64,000 nt of DNA from Butyrivibrio sp. MC2013 (lineage in GTDB: Bacteria > Bacillota > Clostridia > Lachnospirales > Lachnospiraceae): assembly GCF_000424585.1 (NCBI RefSeq), contig NZ_AUKE01000019.1, positions 1-64,000 on the forward strand, read 5' to 3'. Numbering within the stretch: position 1 is the stretch's first letter; each line of letters starts with the position of its first letter. Under the pieces are notes generated by a model. That model was not told the origin of the DNA, did no database searches, and was given only the letters and a program-made list of their open reading frames with translations. Both the position numbers and the translations under genes were made by a program. Positions 1-11,875 of this stretch are shown here, in pieces.

Positions 1-33
1 TCCGCACTACGTGCTACTTTGCTCATGTTTTGC

Positions 34-90
34 GGGTCATAAATTCATATTCGATTTCGAGCAAGCTCGAATCGAAATGACTTTTGACCC
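34..90. other. nested inverted repeat upstream of atp operon
   Basis: The core is a 7-bp inverted repeat, ttcgagc at 56-62 and gctcgaa at 65-71, with a 2-nt loop. It is framed by gggtca (34-39) and tgaccc (85-90). There is no T-run, so it is not a typical intrinsic terminator; it may be the end of an upstream transcription unit or a small palindromic repeat. I see no gene in 1-305. Confidence 0.4.
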
Positions 91-224
91 TTACGTCATA
101 AAATTATATCCATGATCTGATTCTATAATAGTTTTCTGTTTATGTATGTGATCATTGTAGATTGAGCATTTTTGAAGTTCTTGATCTGATAATTTCAGTT
201 TTATAGTTACATTTTCCCAAAACT

Positions 225-232
225 GCTATACA
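225..232 (+). promoter_or_regulatory. possible extended -10 promoter for atp operon
   Basis: The stretch from 225 reads as TG-n-like context followed by tataca at 227-232, 74 nt before atpB. No good -35 hexamer lies 16-18 nt upstream, so this is only a candidate based on the extended -10 pattern and position. Confidence 0.25.
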
Positions 233-305
233 ATATAGGGAGGCATATTTATATTCTCTAATATTTCATTAGAGACAAATAAAGGGTCAATGGGGTGTAA
301 CACTA

Positions 306-1037
306 ATGATATATAGCAGAGTACTACTTGAGGCTTCTGGCGTGGCCGGTGCTATCAAGGATTTATTTACAGAGCTTCTGGGGGAGGACAAGACAGCTAT
401 TGAGATCCCCTTTGGCAATGGATTCTTTAATATCAATCAGAGTGTTGTAAACAGCTGGATCATTATGGCTGTGCTTCTTGTCATTTCTATTTTTCTAACC
501 CACAATCTCAAAGTATTTAATATTTCCAAGAGACAGGCAGTAACTGAATTTATAGTCCTATCCCTACGTAATCTTATTGGCGGTATTATAGGTCCCGGAG
601 GAATGAGATATACAGACATAGTTATAGTTATTCTTTTATATATAGGTGCCAGTAATGTGTATGGCCTTTTTGGCGGCCTACCTCCGACTATGGACCTTAA
701 TGTGACTATAGGTCTGGCTGTACTTGCTATCATTATTGTTGAGTATTCAGCTATTCATAAGAAGAAGCTGGGAGGCTGGTTTAAGAGCTTTGCTCAGCCT
801 GTAGCCATTATAGCTCCCATGAATGTATTGGAGCTGGGGATAAGGCCATTATCGCTGTGCATGCGTTTATTTGGTAATGTCCTTGGTGCTACTATCATCA
901 TGGAGCTGTTAAAGATGCTGGTGCCTTTAGGTGTGCCCGCTATCTTTTCTATATATTTTGATCTTTTTGATGGTCTGCTTCAGGCATATGTATTTGTATT
1001 TCTTACCAGCCTATATATCAATGAAAGCACCGAATGA
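306..1037 (+). CDS. atpB: F1Fo ATP synthase subunit a
   Basis: This is the membrane subunit a of the Fo sector, which forms the two ion half-channels next to the c ring. The 243-residue length is normal. Several hydrophobic helices are visible, and the C-terminal half carries PLSLCMRLFGN, containing the conserved channel arginine, followed by a hydrophobic helix. It is the first gene of the a-c-b-alpha-gamma-beta-epsilon operon; no atpI precedes it. The ATG at 306 has only a weak G-rich ribosome site (ggggtg). The order and the neighbours make the identification firm. Confidence 0.95.
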   Translation: MIYSRVLLEASGVAGAIKDLFTELLGEDKTAIEIPFGNGFFNINQSVVNSWIIMAVLLVISIFLTHNLKVFNISKRQAVTEFIVLSLRNLIGGIIGPGGMRYTDIVIVILLYIGASNVYGLFGGLPPTMDLNVTIGLAVLAIIIVEYSAIHKKKLGGWFKSFAQPVAIIAPMNVLELGIRPLSLCMRLFGNVLGATIIMELLKMLVPLGVPAIFSIYFDLFDGLLQAYVFVFLTSLYINESTE

Positions 1038-1060
1038 TTTAAATTATCATATGTTCTCAC

Positions 1061-1085
1061 GAAACACGCAGTAAATGCGTGTTTC
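1061..1085. other. perfect 10-bp hairpin between atpB and atpE
   Basis: The arms gaaacacgca (1061-1070) and tgcgtgtttc (1076-1085) pair perfectly around a 5-nt loop. No T-run follows. It sits in the unusually long 184-nt atpB-atpE gap and could be an mRNA processing or stabilising element favouring the high-copy c subunit; that role is inference. Confidence 0.6.
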
Positions 1086-1221
1086 TGAAGGCTCATCTAA
1101 TAATACATACATTTACTTTATTTTTCGTTAATACATGAATATAACAAATACACCATCTGGAATAATAAATAATTGAATCTATAAACAATTGCCGCAAGGA
1201 GCGGTATCGAAAGGAGAAATT

Positions 1222-1437
1222 ATGGATTTAACAGCAATCGGAGCAGGAATCGCAGCATTTACCGGTATCGGAGGAGGTATTGGTATAGGTATCGCAACAG
1301 CTAAGGCTGTGGATGCAGTGGCAAGGCAGCCTGAAGCCAGCAGCAAGATCATGCCTGTACTTATTTTGGGCGGCGCACTTGCAGAGGCAACAGCTATTTA
1401 CGGAATGATCGTAGCTCTTTTCATTCTATTCTTTTGA
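1222..1437 (+). CDS. atpE: F1Fo ATP synthase subunit c
   Basis: This 71-residue two-helix hairpin protein forms the rotor ring of Fo. The polar loop RQPEA (about residues 35-39) and the ion-binding carboxylate E55 in ALAEATAIYG are visible. I chose the ATG at 1222 because an aaggag ribosome site lies at 1211-1216; an upstream TTG would add an unlikely hydrophilic start. The glutamine and serine of the classical sodium-binding c subunit (Ilyobacter type) are isoleucine and alanine here, while a threonine two residues after the glutamate and a tyrosine are kept, so coupling-ion specificity cannot be settled by eye. Confidence 0.95.
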   Translation: MDLTAIGAGIAAFTGIGGGIGIGIATAKAVDAVARQPEASSKIMPVLILGGALAEATAIYGMIVALFILFF

Positions 1438-1460
1438 TCAGTGGAAAAGAGGACTTATAA

Positions 1461-1967
1461 ATGAATCTTCTGAATGTGAATATGAATGTTGTCTATACGA
1501 TCATTAACCTCCTTATCCTGGCACTGCTCTTTAAGAGATTTCTCTTTAAGCCTGTTGACAGGATACTCGAAGAGAGAATGCGCATCATTGATATGGAGAG
1601 GGATGAAGCTACAGAGGCCAGGAGCAATGCTGAGATGATGAAGCATGAATACGAAGCCAGGCTCAAGGCTCATAATGATCAGGTAGACAGTATTATATCT
1701 GATGCTAAAGAAAAAGCATATGAACAGTACAATGAGATCATCAGCCATGCCAATAAGGAAGCCGAAGATATCATTGATGCAGCGAAGTCTCATGCCAAGG
1801 TTGATGCAGAGAGAGAAAAGAACAGGATATTATCTGATCTTTCGGATGTAGTCGTAGATGCAGCTTCCAAGATTGCTGCCACTGCTCATACTCCGGAAAC
1901 AGATTCCGATCTCTATGACAGATTTATCAAGGAGTCCATGGAGTCCAGGAAGTCCAGGAGAAAATAA
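1461..1967 (+). CDS. atpF: F1Fo ATP synthase subunit b
   Basis: This is the peripheral stalk subunit, which links subunit a to the top of F1. It is 168 residues long, as is usual. A single N-terminal membrane helix (about residues 8-26) is followed by FKPV and a long charged, alanine-rich coiled coil rich in E, K and A. It lies 23 nt after atpE and 22 nt before atpA. In most operons a separate delta gene would follow; here the next ORF starts with delta-like sequence fused to alpha. Confidence 0.93.
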   Translation: MNLLNVNMNVVYTIINLLILALLFKRFLFKPVDRILEERMRIIDMERDEATEARSNAEMMKHEYEARLKAHNDQVDSIISDAKEKAYEQYNEIISHANKEAEDIIDAAKSHAKVDAEREKNRILSDLSDVVVDAASKIAATAHTPETDSDLYDRFIKESMESRKSRRK

Positions 1968-1989
1968 TTCGATTACAGGATAGATTATT

Positions 1990-3767
1990 ATGGCTAATAA
2001 TGAGACACAAACATTAAGCGCGCTGGTCAGATATGCAGGCACTGCGCCCGGTGAGTCGCAGCTGGAGGGCATTGAAAAAGTATTAAAAAAGCAGCTGGGG
2101 CTTTCTGATGTAGAGATCATCCTCCAAAAGGATGATTCCATAGGCGGCGGCTTTATCATCCAGTGTGGTAATTATGAGTTTGACTGGAGTGATCTTGGAA
2201 GAGCTGCCCAGCTCAGGGCCGGGATCAATATTTCTCATAGAACAGATATCAGCGAGTCTGACAGCATAGTGTCCATGATCAAGGAACAGGTGTCCAAATT
2301 TGACGTGGATATGTCAGGCAGGGAAGTGGGCAATGTATCTTGGGTAGGAGATGGTATAGCTCATATCAAAGGCATCAAGAAAGCCTTTTATGGTGAGATA
2401 CTGACCTTTGAAGATGGTAGTAAGGGTATGGTCCAGGATATCAAGAGAGATCATATCGGAGCTATACTTTTCGACTCTGATGAGAATATCATGCAGTCTA
2501 CCAAGGTCATCAGGACCTATAAAGAAGCCGGTGTGCCTGTGGGTGATGCTCTTATAGGAAGAGTGGTCAATGCTCTTGGCGAGCCTATCGATGGCAAAGG
2601 CCCCATTAAGGCTGAAGACTATTATCCTGTAGAAGAATCTGCGCCACAGATCATTGACAGGAGCCCTGTAAATCGTCCCATGGAAACAGGTATTTTGTCC
2701 ATAGATACCATGTTTCCCATTGGAAGAGGCCAGAGAGAGCTGATCATAGGAGACAGGCAGACAGGTAAGACTTCTATAGCAACAGATGCGATCCTTAATC
2801 AAAAGGGCAAGGATATGATCTGTATCTATGTAGCTATAGGACAGAAAGCATCTACTGTTGCTCATCTGATCAATACCTTCAGGGAGAAAGGTGCACTGGA
2901 CTATACGATCGTAGTGGCTTCTACCGCTTCAGATCCTGCGCCTCTTTTGTATATAGCACCTTATGCCGGTACAGCCATTGGCGAATATTTTATGAATAGG
3001 GGTGATGATGTCCTTATAGTATATGATGATTTGTCCAAGCATGCTCAGGCTTACAGATCTATCAGCCTGCTATTAGAGAGAAGCCCCGGACGAGAGGCCT
3101 ATCCCGGAGATGTATTCTATCTTCATTCAAGGCTCCTTGAGAGATCGGCCAGATTATCCATGGAGAAGGGAGGCGGTTCCATGACAGCCCTTCCCATTAT
3201 AGAGACGCAGTCAGGTGACGTGTCTGCATATATACCAACAAATGTCATCTCAATTACTGATGGTCAGATATTCCTGGAGCAGGATCTGTTTGCCGAAGGC
3301 CAGAGGCCTGCTGTAAATGTTGGCTTATCAGTTTCCCGTGTAGGCTCATCTGCCCAGACTCAGGCTATGAAAAAGGCTTCAGGTTCTATCAGGATAGACC
3401 TTGCCCAATATCGTGAGATGGCCGTGTTTACTCAGTTTTCATCGGATCTGGATGATGCAACCAAAAAGCTCCTTAAGCATGGCAGAATATTGATGGAGCT
3501 CTTAAAACAGCCACTGTCACATCCCATGTCCATGCATGATCAGGTACTGACATTAGTGGCTGCCAATGCGGGAAGATTTGATAATGTCAAGGTATCCAGG
3601 GTAAGACAACTCCTTGCTGATATGCTGGCATATTTTGAAGCACGGGAAAAAGATATAGTAAACGAGCTTGAAGCTGCCAAGATGCTGCCTGATGAGTTAA
3701 GAGAAGAGATATTAAAAGCCTGCGATAATTTCCTGGATGGAGCAGGTGATGTATTTGAGGAAGGCTA

Positions 3768-3768
<1 letters not shown>
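1990..3768 (+). CDS. atpA: ATP synthase alpha subunit with fused delta-like N-terminal domain
   Basis: The protein has 592 residues, about 85 more than a standard alpha subunit. The alpha part is complete: beta-barrel start (GNVSWVGDGIAHIKG), Walker A GDRQTGKT at about 254-261, and the C-terminal helical domain. The first ~90 residues carry GGGFIIQCGNYEFDWSDLGRA, which resembles the C-terminal domain of the delta/OSCP subunit, the part that binds b. The fusion lies exactly where a separate delta gene normally sits, between b and alpha. The N-terminal helical bundle of delta is absent. The stop overlaps the atpG start by 1 nt. Confidence 0.92.
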
Positions 3769-6081
<2,313 letters not shown>

Positions 6082-6163
6082 TATCGCTGCTTATATTTGT
6101 TTTTATCGTTACTGATTATTTCCCGTATTATCTATATCTATATAAGCTCTGATTGGAGTAGCA

Positions 6164-6601
6164 ATGGCGGAGACACATGTATTTGAACTGAATATCATGT
6201 CCATAAACGGAGTGTTTTTTAATGATAAGGTAAGATCTGTGGTGGTGCCCTGCTTAGATGGCAGCATGCAGATATGTGCCCATCATGAGGAAATGTGGCT
6301 GGCTATCTATGAGGGTGAGATCAGGATAGAGACCAGGGAAGGCGAGTGGGTCACCGGTATATGCGGAGTAGGCTCCCTTCAGTTTGCCAATAACAGGTGC
6401 ATGATCGTGGCAGATACTGTTGAGAAGCCTGAAGATATAGACTATATCAGGGCCAAAGAGGCTGCTGAGATAGCCCAGGAGCGCATCAGGCAAAAGAATT
6501 CCATTGCAGAATACAAGATGTCCCAGGCTGCGCTGGCAAGGGCTCTTAACCGGATGAAGGCGGCATCCAGCGGAAATAGGAGAATAGGCGGGCTTGATTA
6601 A
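6164..6601 (+). CDS. atpC: F1Fo ATP synthase subunit epsilon
   Basis: This 145-residue protein has the N-terminal beta sandwich of epsilon (conserved segment around PCLDGSMQICAHHEEM) and a C-terminal helical part (AKEAAEIAQERIRQKN...). Epsilon couples the rotor to the c ring and inhibits ATP hydrolysis. The ATG at 6164 follows a ggag site. It is separated from atpD by 82 nt and is the last gene of the operon. Confidence 0.92.
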   Translation: MAETHVFELNIMSINGVFFNDKVRSVVVPCLDGSMQICAHHEEMWLAIYEGEIRIETREGEWVTGICGVGSLQFANNRCMIVADTVEKPEDIDYIRAKEAAEIAQERIRQKNSIAEYKMSQAALARALNRMKAASSGNRRIGGLD

Positions 6602-6665
6602 AATAAATCAATAAATATGCACTATATATTTTTAATTAGTTCTGATATATTATTTAGTAATAGAA

Positions 6666-6699
6666 ATGAGTAGGGTACGAAAGCGTGATCCCTACTCAT
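6666..6699. terminator. hairpin between atpC and metH
   Basis: A perfect 10-bp stem, atgagtaggg (6666-6675) with ccctactcat (6690-6699), encloses 14 nt that can pair further (acg/cgt). The following bases (atttata) give only a poor T-run. It may end the atp transcript or act in the metH leader; no cobalamin or SAM riboswitch consensus is recognisable in the 150-nt gap. Confidence 0.55.
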
Positions 6700-6753
6700 A
6701 TTTATAATACAATACGTATTATGTCAGGAAATAAGCATTTTGTAAGGAGTTAT

Positions 6754-9297
6754 ATGGCTGTAAAGACTTTAAAAGAACTACTCTCATCAGGAAGACCGGT
6801 ATTCCTCGATGGTGCCACCGGTACCAATCTGATGAAGGCAGGTATGCCTGCAGGTGTGTGCCCTGAGAAGTGGATACTTGAGCATCCCGATGTGATGAAA
6901 GAGCTTCAGGCAGGCTATGCTGCTGCAGGAAGCGATATAGTATATGCGCCTACTTTTACCTGTTCCAGGATCAAGCTGGCAGAATATGGGCTTGAGGACA
7001 AGCTTTATGAGATGAACAGGTCTCTGGTGGAGCTGACCAGGGAGGCGGTAGGAGATAAATGCCTTGTGGCAGGTGACCTGACTATGACAGGCAGGCAGCT
7101 AAAGCCTGTGGGCGATCTGGATTTTGAAGAACTTATAGATGTATACAAGGAGCAGATAAGAGCTCTGGACGATGCAGGAGTAGATCTCCTGGTAGTAGAG
7201 ACTATGATGAGCCTGCAGGAATGCAGAGCTGCCCTTATAGCTGCAGGTGAAGTGTCTGAGCTGCCTGTGATAGTGACTTTGACATTTGAAACAGACGGAA
7301 GGACACTCTATGGTACAGAGGCCGGATGTGCAGCTGCTGTAATGGAAGCCATGGGAGCTGCTGCTGTGGGAGCCAATTGCTCATCAGGACCTTCTCAGAT
7401 GGTATCTGTGATCAGAGAAATGGCATCCTCCTGTTCTATACCCATTATAGCCAAGCCCAATGCGGGAATGCCTCAGATAGTGGATGGACAGACAGTATAC
7501 AAGATGACTCCTGAGGAGTTTTGCTCGGAATTTGAAGATATTATCAGAGCAGGAGCCTCTGTTCTTGGCGGCTGCTGCGGATCAGCGACTGCGTATATCA
7601 AGGCTCTGTCTGATAAGTATAGAGACCTTGACACCAAAGCTATAGTAGTCTCAAATGATGATGAAACTTGCAGAATAGATCCTGCCTGCAGAGTCCTTAC
7701 TTCTTCAAGAAGTATCCTAAAATTCAAGGATGGCGATCCCTTTATGATAGTGGGTGAGAGGATCAATCCCACAGGTAAGAAAGCCTTGCAGGCTGAGCTA
7801 AGAGAGGGGAGTATGGACCTGGTATGTGATTTTGCAGCCAGGCAGGAGGAAGACGGCGCTGCTATCCTGGACGTAAATGTGGGCTGCAGCGGTATTGATG
7901 AGAAGGAGATCATGCTTAAAGCCATAGATGAGCTTACCCAGATCTCAGATCTTCCATTATGTATAGATTCATCCAATCCGGAGGTCATAGAAGCTGCTCT
8001 CAGGATCTATCCCGGCAGAGCTCTGATCAATTCCATATCTTTGGAAGAGGGAAAGGCTGAAAAGCTCCTTCCTCTTGCAAAGAAATACGGTGCTATGTTT
8101 GTGCTTCTGCCTGTAGGCGTAAACGGCATCCCTCAAACCGTGGAAGAAAAGATCGATAATATAAGGGAACTGGCTGATAAGGCCTATGAATACGGCCTTA
8201 AGATAAATGATATAGTAGTGGACGGCCTTGTAGCTACTGTAGGTGCTGATCCCGAAGCTGCCATCAAGATGCTGGATACTATCAGCTGGTGCAGTGAAAA
8301 CGGCTTTGCTACCATATGCGGTCTTTCCAATATATCCTTTGGTCTGCCTCTCAGAAGCTTTGTAAATACAGCATTTCTGACCATGGCCATCGACAGAGGA
8401 CTGACCATGGCAATAGCCAATCCCGGACAGGAGATGCTGGTCAATGCAGCATTTGCTTCAGACCTTCTCAAGATGAGAGACGGAGCTGATATCAGATACA
8501 TAGAAAGGATGCAGAGGTATATCGGAGAAGACGGCAAGCCATACAAATTCGGTATGATTAGGCCCGGAAGCGATCAGACTGCGCCCGGCAAAGATAAGAG
8601 GACTCTGGTCAGGTCTGGGGATGGGACTGATGTCTCAAGGCCCCTTGATCCCAAGGAAGATGCAGCAGCTCAGCTCAAAAAGGACCTGATGAGCGGCAAT
8701 AAGAGAAAAATCGAAGCAAATACCAGGATAGCTCTGGATGCAGGCTTAAAGCCCGAAGAGATCCTGAACGATATCCTCATGGCAGGCATAAATGAGGTGG
8801 GCAAAAAGTTTGATAAGGGCGAGTATTTCCTTCCCCAGCTCATTGGAAGCGCAGAAGCTATGAAGCTCTCTATAGCTGTTTTGGAACCCCTATTAAAGGC
8901 AGAAGGTGCAGGCGGCCCTTCCAAGGGTACAATAGTCTTTGCTACAGTACATGGGGATGTTCATGATATAGGCAAGAACCTGGTGGTACTGATGCTGAAG
9001 AACTGCGGTTATGAAGTATATGACATGGGTAAGGATGTGGAGACAGAGGCTATCATTGACAAGGCTCTTGAAGTTGATGCCGACGTTATAGGCCTTAGCG
9101 CTCTTATGACCACCACCATGACTGAAATGAAAAATGTTATAAAACTGGCTAATGAGAGAAATTGCAAAGCCAGGATAGTCATAGGTGGAGCCTGTGTGAC
9201 TCAGGAATATGCTGATGAGATCGGCGCAGACGGCTATTCAGCTGATGCAGCTGATTGTGTTAGACTGATTGATAATATGCTGGGAAATGCGTCCTGA
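6754..9297 (+). CDS. metH: cobalamin-dependent methionine synthase, short form
   Basis: The enzyme transfers the methyl group from 5-methyltetrahydrofolate to homocysteine through cobalamin. The domain order is: homocysteine-binding barrel (residues 1-300; zinc ligands C209 in GANCSS and C274/C275 in GGCCGS), pterin-binding barrel (about 320-560), cobalamin cap (about 615-700) and the B12 Rossmann domain with DVHDIGKNL, H737 being the lower cobalt ligand. It has 847 residues and lacks the C-terminal AdoMet reactivation domain of the E. coli enzyme. The ATG at 6754 is chosen for its aaggag site at 6744; an upstream GTG lies inside the hairpin. Confidence 0.93.
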   Translation: MAVKTLKELLSSGRPVFLDGATGTNLMKAGMPAGVCPEKWILEHPDVMKELQAGYAAAGSDIVYAPTFTCSRIKLAEYGLEDKLYEMNRSLVELTREAVGDKCLVAGDLTMTGRQLKPVGDLDFEELIDVYKEQIRALDDAGVDLLVVETMMSLQECRAALIAAGEVSELPVIVTLTFETDGRTLYGTEAGCAAAVMEAMGAAAVGANCSSGPSQMVSVIREMASSCSIPIIAKPNAGMPQIVDGQTVYKMTPEEFCSEFEDIIRAGASVLGGCCGSATAYIKALSDKYRDLDTKAIVVSNDDETCRIDPACRVLTSSRSILKFKDGDPFMIVGERINPTGKKALQAELREGSMDLVCDFAARQEEDGAAILDVNVGCSGIDEKEIMLKAIDELTQISDLPLCIDSSNPEVIEAALRIYPGRALINSISLEEGKAEKLLPLAKKYGAMFVLLPVGVNGIPQTVEEKIDNIRELADKAYEYGLKINDIVVDGLVATVGADPEAAIKMLDTISWCSENGFATICGLSNISFGLPLRSFVNTAFLTMAIDRGLTMAIANPGQEMLVNAAFASDLLKMRDGADIRYIERMQRYIGEDGKPYKFGMIRPGSDQTAPGKDKRTLVRSGDGTDVSRPLDPKEDAAAQLKKDLMSGNKRKIEANTRIALDAGLKPEEILNDILMAGINEVGKKFDKGEYFLPQLIGSAEAMKLSIAVLEPLLKAEGAGGPSKGTIVFATVHGDVHDIGKNLVVLMLKNCGYEVYDMGKDVETEAIIDKALEVDADVIGLSALMTTTMTEMKNVIKLANERNCKARIVIGGACVTQEYADEIGADGYSADAADCVRLIDNMLGNAS

Positions 9298-9344
9298 TGA
9301 TAACAGGATAGCCTTAGATAAGATAAGGGGAACGGAGGAATAAT

Positions 9345-10973
9345 ATGACAGGTGCAGATGCCATAGCAAAATGTCTTGAAAAAGAAGGAGTAGAGATACT
9401 CTACGGCTACCCGGGAGTAGCCATAGCACCTTTTTTTAATAGTTTATACAATACGGATATCAAGCCGGTGCTCATAAGGACTGAGCAGAATGCTGCTCAC
9501 TGCGCATCGGGATATGCCAGGATCAGCGGCAAGGTGGGAGTTTGCGTTGTGACGTCCGGCCCCGGTGCCACCAATCTGATAACGGGTATCGCTACAGCAT
9601 TTGCAGACAGCATACCTCTGGTAGCCATTACAGGCCAGGTAAATAGCTCCATGATAGGCTCTGATGTTTTCCAGGAAGCAGATATTACAGGTGCTGTGGA
9701 GTCTTTTGTCAAATACAGCTATCTCATAAGGGATGTCAATGATATACCCAGAGTGTTTAAGGAAGCCTTTTATATAGCCAATTCCGGCAGAAAAGGCCCT
9801 GTGCTCATAGATATTCCCATTGATATCCAGCAGGCTGCCATAGGCAGGTTCCAGTATCCCGAAGAAGTGAATATGCGTACCTACAAGCCTACAGTAGAAG
9901 GCAATATGGCTCAGATCAAGAAGCTGATCAAGGTTGTAGAGAAGTCCTCACGTCCTGTTATGTGCGTGGGAGGCGGCGTACACCTTTCTGATGCCAGAAA
10001 AGAGATACGTGAATTTGTAAATAATAATCACATACCGGTAGTATCTACCATGATGGGCCTTGGTACTATCACTAATGATAATCCTCTCTATTTTGGTATG
10101 GTGGGTAATAACGGAAGAGCTTATGCTAATAAAGCACTTAAGGATTCAGATCTTGTACTGATGGTGGGTGCAAGGGTGGCAGACAGGGCAGTGAACAGGC
10201 CTGAGCTGATCACCAAGGATACTGTACTGGTACATATTGATGTAGATCCTGCAGAAATAGGCAAAAATGTAGGTCCTACCATTCCTCTTGTAGGTGATCT
10301 CAAGCATATCTTCAAGCGTCTCAATGAGCAGGAGATCAAGGCTGATACCCATGAAGAATGGCTTAAAATGCTGACAGATTATAGAAATGAACATCCGGAT
10401 AACAGACCGGAGATAGGTGAGGATTACGCTGATCCCAAGGAATTCCTCTCATATCTGTCCGCTAATATGGATGATGACGGTGTATTTGTGGCAGATGTAG
10501 GTCAGAACCAGATATGGGCTACCTCCTTCTTCCGTATCAAGAATAATCAGAGATTCCTGACCAGCGGCGGCATGGGTACCATGGGCTATGCCATTCCTGC
10601 TGCGCTGGGTGCCAAGATGGCTTGTCCTGATCGCCAGGTGATCGCTTCCTGCGGAGATGGCGGTTTCCAGATGTCCATGATGGAGCTGGCTACCATGAAT
10701 CAGAATGATATCCCTCTTAAGATCGTGGTATTCAGAAATAATTACCTGGGTATGGTAAGGGAATACCAGCATTATGCCTGCAAGGACAGGTATACTATGG
10801 TAGATATAGCCGGTAAGCCTGATCTTGAGATGATAGCCAAAGCTTATGATATGGATTATATGAAGCTGGATGGCACTATGGATATGGCAAAGGTAAGTGA
10901 TAGTTTTCTAAAGGATGACAAGGCGGTGCTCCTTGAAGTCCTGACTGATCCTTATGATCTGGCCAAGGCATAA
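9345..10973 (+). CDS. ilvB: acetolactate synthase large subunit
   Basis: This thiamine-diphosphate enzyme makes acetolactate or acetohydroxybutyrate, the first common step to valine, leucine and isoleucine. The 542-residue length is at the short end for the family. Visible features are the N-terminal Pyr domain with catalytic E47 in RTEQNAAHCASGYAR, GPGATN, and the ThDP-binding segment starting GDGGFQMSM near residue 437 and ending in NN. The regulatory subunit follows 11 nt later, which supports synthase over a look-alike such as oxalyl-CoA decarboxylase. It lies 47 nt after metH, so readthrough is possible. Confidence 0.9.
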   Translation: MTGADAIAKCLEKEGVEILYGYPGVAIAPFFNSLYNTDIKPVLIRTEQNAAHCASGYARISGKVGVCVVTSGPGATNLITGIATAFADSIPLVAITGQVNSSMIGSDVFQEADITGAVESFVKYSYLIRDVNDIPRVFKEAFYIANSGRKGPVLIDIPIDIQQAAIGRFQYPEEVNMRTYKPTVEGNMAQIKKLIKVVEKSSRPVMCVGGGVHLSDARKEIREFVNNNHIPVVSTMMGLGTITNDNPLYFGMVGNNGRAYANKALKDSDLVLMVGARVADRAVNRPELITKDTVLVHIDVDPAEIGKNVGPTIPLVGDLKHIFKRLNEQEIKADTHEEWLKMLTDYRNEHPDNRPEIGEDYADPKEFLSYLSANMDDDGVFVADVGQNQIWATSFFRIKNNQRFLTSGGMGTMGYAIPAALGAKMACPDRQVIASCGDGGFQMSMMELATMNQNDIPLKIVVFRNNYLGMVREYQHYACKDRYTMVDIAGKPDLEMIAKAYDMDYMKLDGTMDMAKVSDSFLKDDKAVLLEVLTDPYDLAKA

Positions 10974-10984
10974 AGGGGGATAAT

Positions 10985-11473
10985 ATGAAAAAGATATATT
11001 CGGTTCTGGTGGAGAACAGAACAGGTGTACTGTCCAAGGTGGCAGGCTTATTCTCCAGACGAAGCTTTAATATAGATTCACTTACTGTGGGAGAGACTGA
11101 GGATACTTCGGTCTCCAGGATGACCATTGTTTCCAGTGGTGACAGCGCAATACTCGAGCAGGTTGAGAAACAGCTGAATAAGAAGCTGGATATCATTAAG
11201 GTCAAGACCTTTGACGAATCCATGGCTGTGGCAAGGGAGCTGATGCTCATCAAGGTCAAATATACCAAGGCCAACAGGCGTGATATCATGGAGAACTGTC
11301 AGATCATGAATGCTCAGATAGTAGATATGAGCAAGAATTATATGATGATACAGATCTGTGATGTACCTGAAAGAGCCCAGCTCTTATTATCCATGCTAAG
11401 GGGCGTATCCATAGCAGAAGTAGCAAGGACTGGAACACTGGCCCTTACCAAGTGCTGTGAGAATGAGAAATAA
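10985..11473 (+). CDS. ilvN: acetolactate synthase small (regulatory) subunit, copy 1
   Basis: This 162-residue protein has an N-terminal ACT domain (residues 4-75; ENRTGVLSKVAGLFSRR) that binds valine for feedback control, and a C-terminal half that activates the large subunit (ARTGTLAL). The start has a ggggg ribosome site directly after the ilvB stop. A strong terminator follows at 11512. A paralogue lies 0.5 kb downstream. Confidence 0.93.
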   Translation: MKKIYSVLVENRTGVLSKVAGLFSRRSFNIDSLTVGETEDTSVSRMTIVSSGDSAILEQVEKQLNKKLDIIKVKTFDESMAVARELMLIKVKYTKANRRDIMENCQIMNAQIVDMSKNYMMIQICDVPERAQLLLSMLRGVSIAEVARTGTLALTKCCENEK

Positions 11474-11511
11474 AGACTGTGGTATCCCGCACTATATAAG
11501 TGAAAAAAAGA

Positions 11512-11570
11512 AGGGTTTGTGATGAAGCTTGTTCAGCAAAGGCTGAGAGCTTTATTACAAACTCTTTTTT
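11512..11570 (+). terminator. strong intrinsic terminator after first ilvN
   Basis: An 18-bp stem pairs agggtttgtgatgaagct (11512-11529) with agctttattacaaactct (11548-11565), including G-U pairs. The loop contains a second small stem (tcagc/gctga). A T6 run follows at 11565-11570. This ends the metH/ilvB/ilvN transcript and separates it from the second ilvN. Confidence 0.9.
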
Positions 11571-11650
11571 GATCTATATAAGCACAAATATATTCATGGA
11601 TTTTATCCAAGAATGTATTTTATTTTGAAAGTCTTTAACAGGAAGGCGTT

Positions 11651-11785
11651 ATGCCGGATTTAAATGATGAAGATATGCCGGAATATCAAAATACGAAATA
11701 CAGAACATATATGTACTGTAAAAGGAAAGTTAAAATCAAGCTAAAGTTAGTATTTTCAAAGCGGCTTTTGTACTTTAAAGCGTGA
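11651..11785 (+). CDS. possible 44-residue protein, unknown
   Basis: An ATG at 11651 is preceded by aggaagg and opens a 44-codon frame: acidic N-terminus (MPDLNDEDMPEYQ) and lysine-rich C-terminus (CKRKVKIKLKLVFSKR). It lies between the ilvN terminator and the promoter of the second ilvN. It is not enriched in consecutive Leu, Ile or Val codons, so it does not look like an attenuation leader peptide. No family is recognised and it may be noncoding. Confidence 0.25.
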   Translation: MPDLNDEDMPEYQNTKYRTYMYCKRKVKIKLKLVFSKRLLYFKA

Positions 11786-11875
11786 CAAAATGCAGCAGAT
11801 TATCCTAACGGGGATACCATTTAAAAATGCAAAGAGAGATTAATTTCGCTACGAAAATAGAGTAAATTCGTCTTG

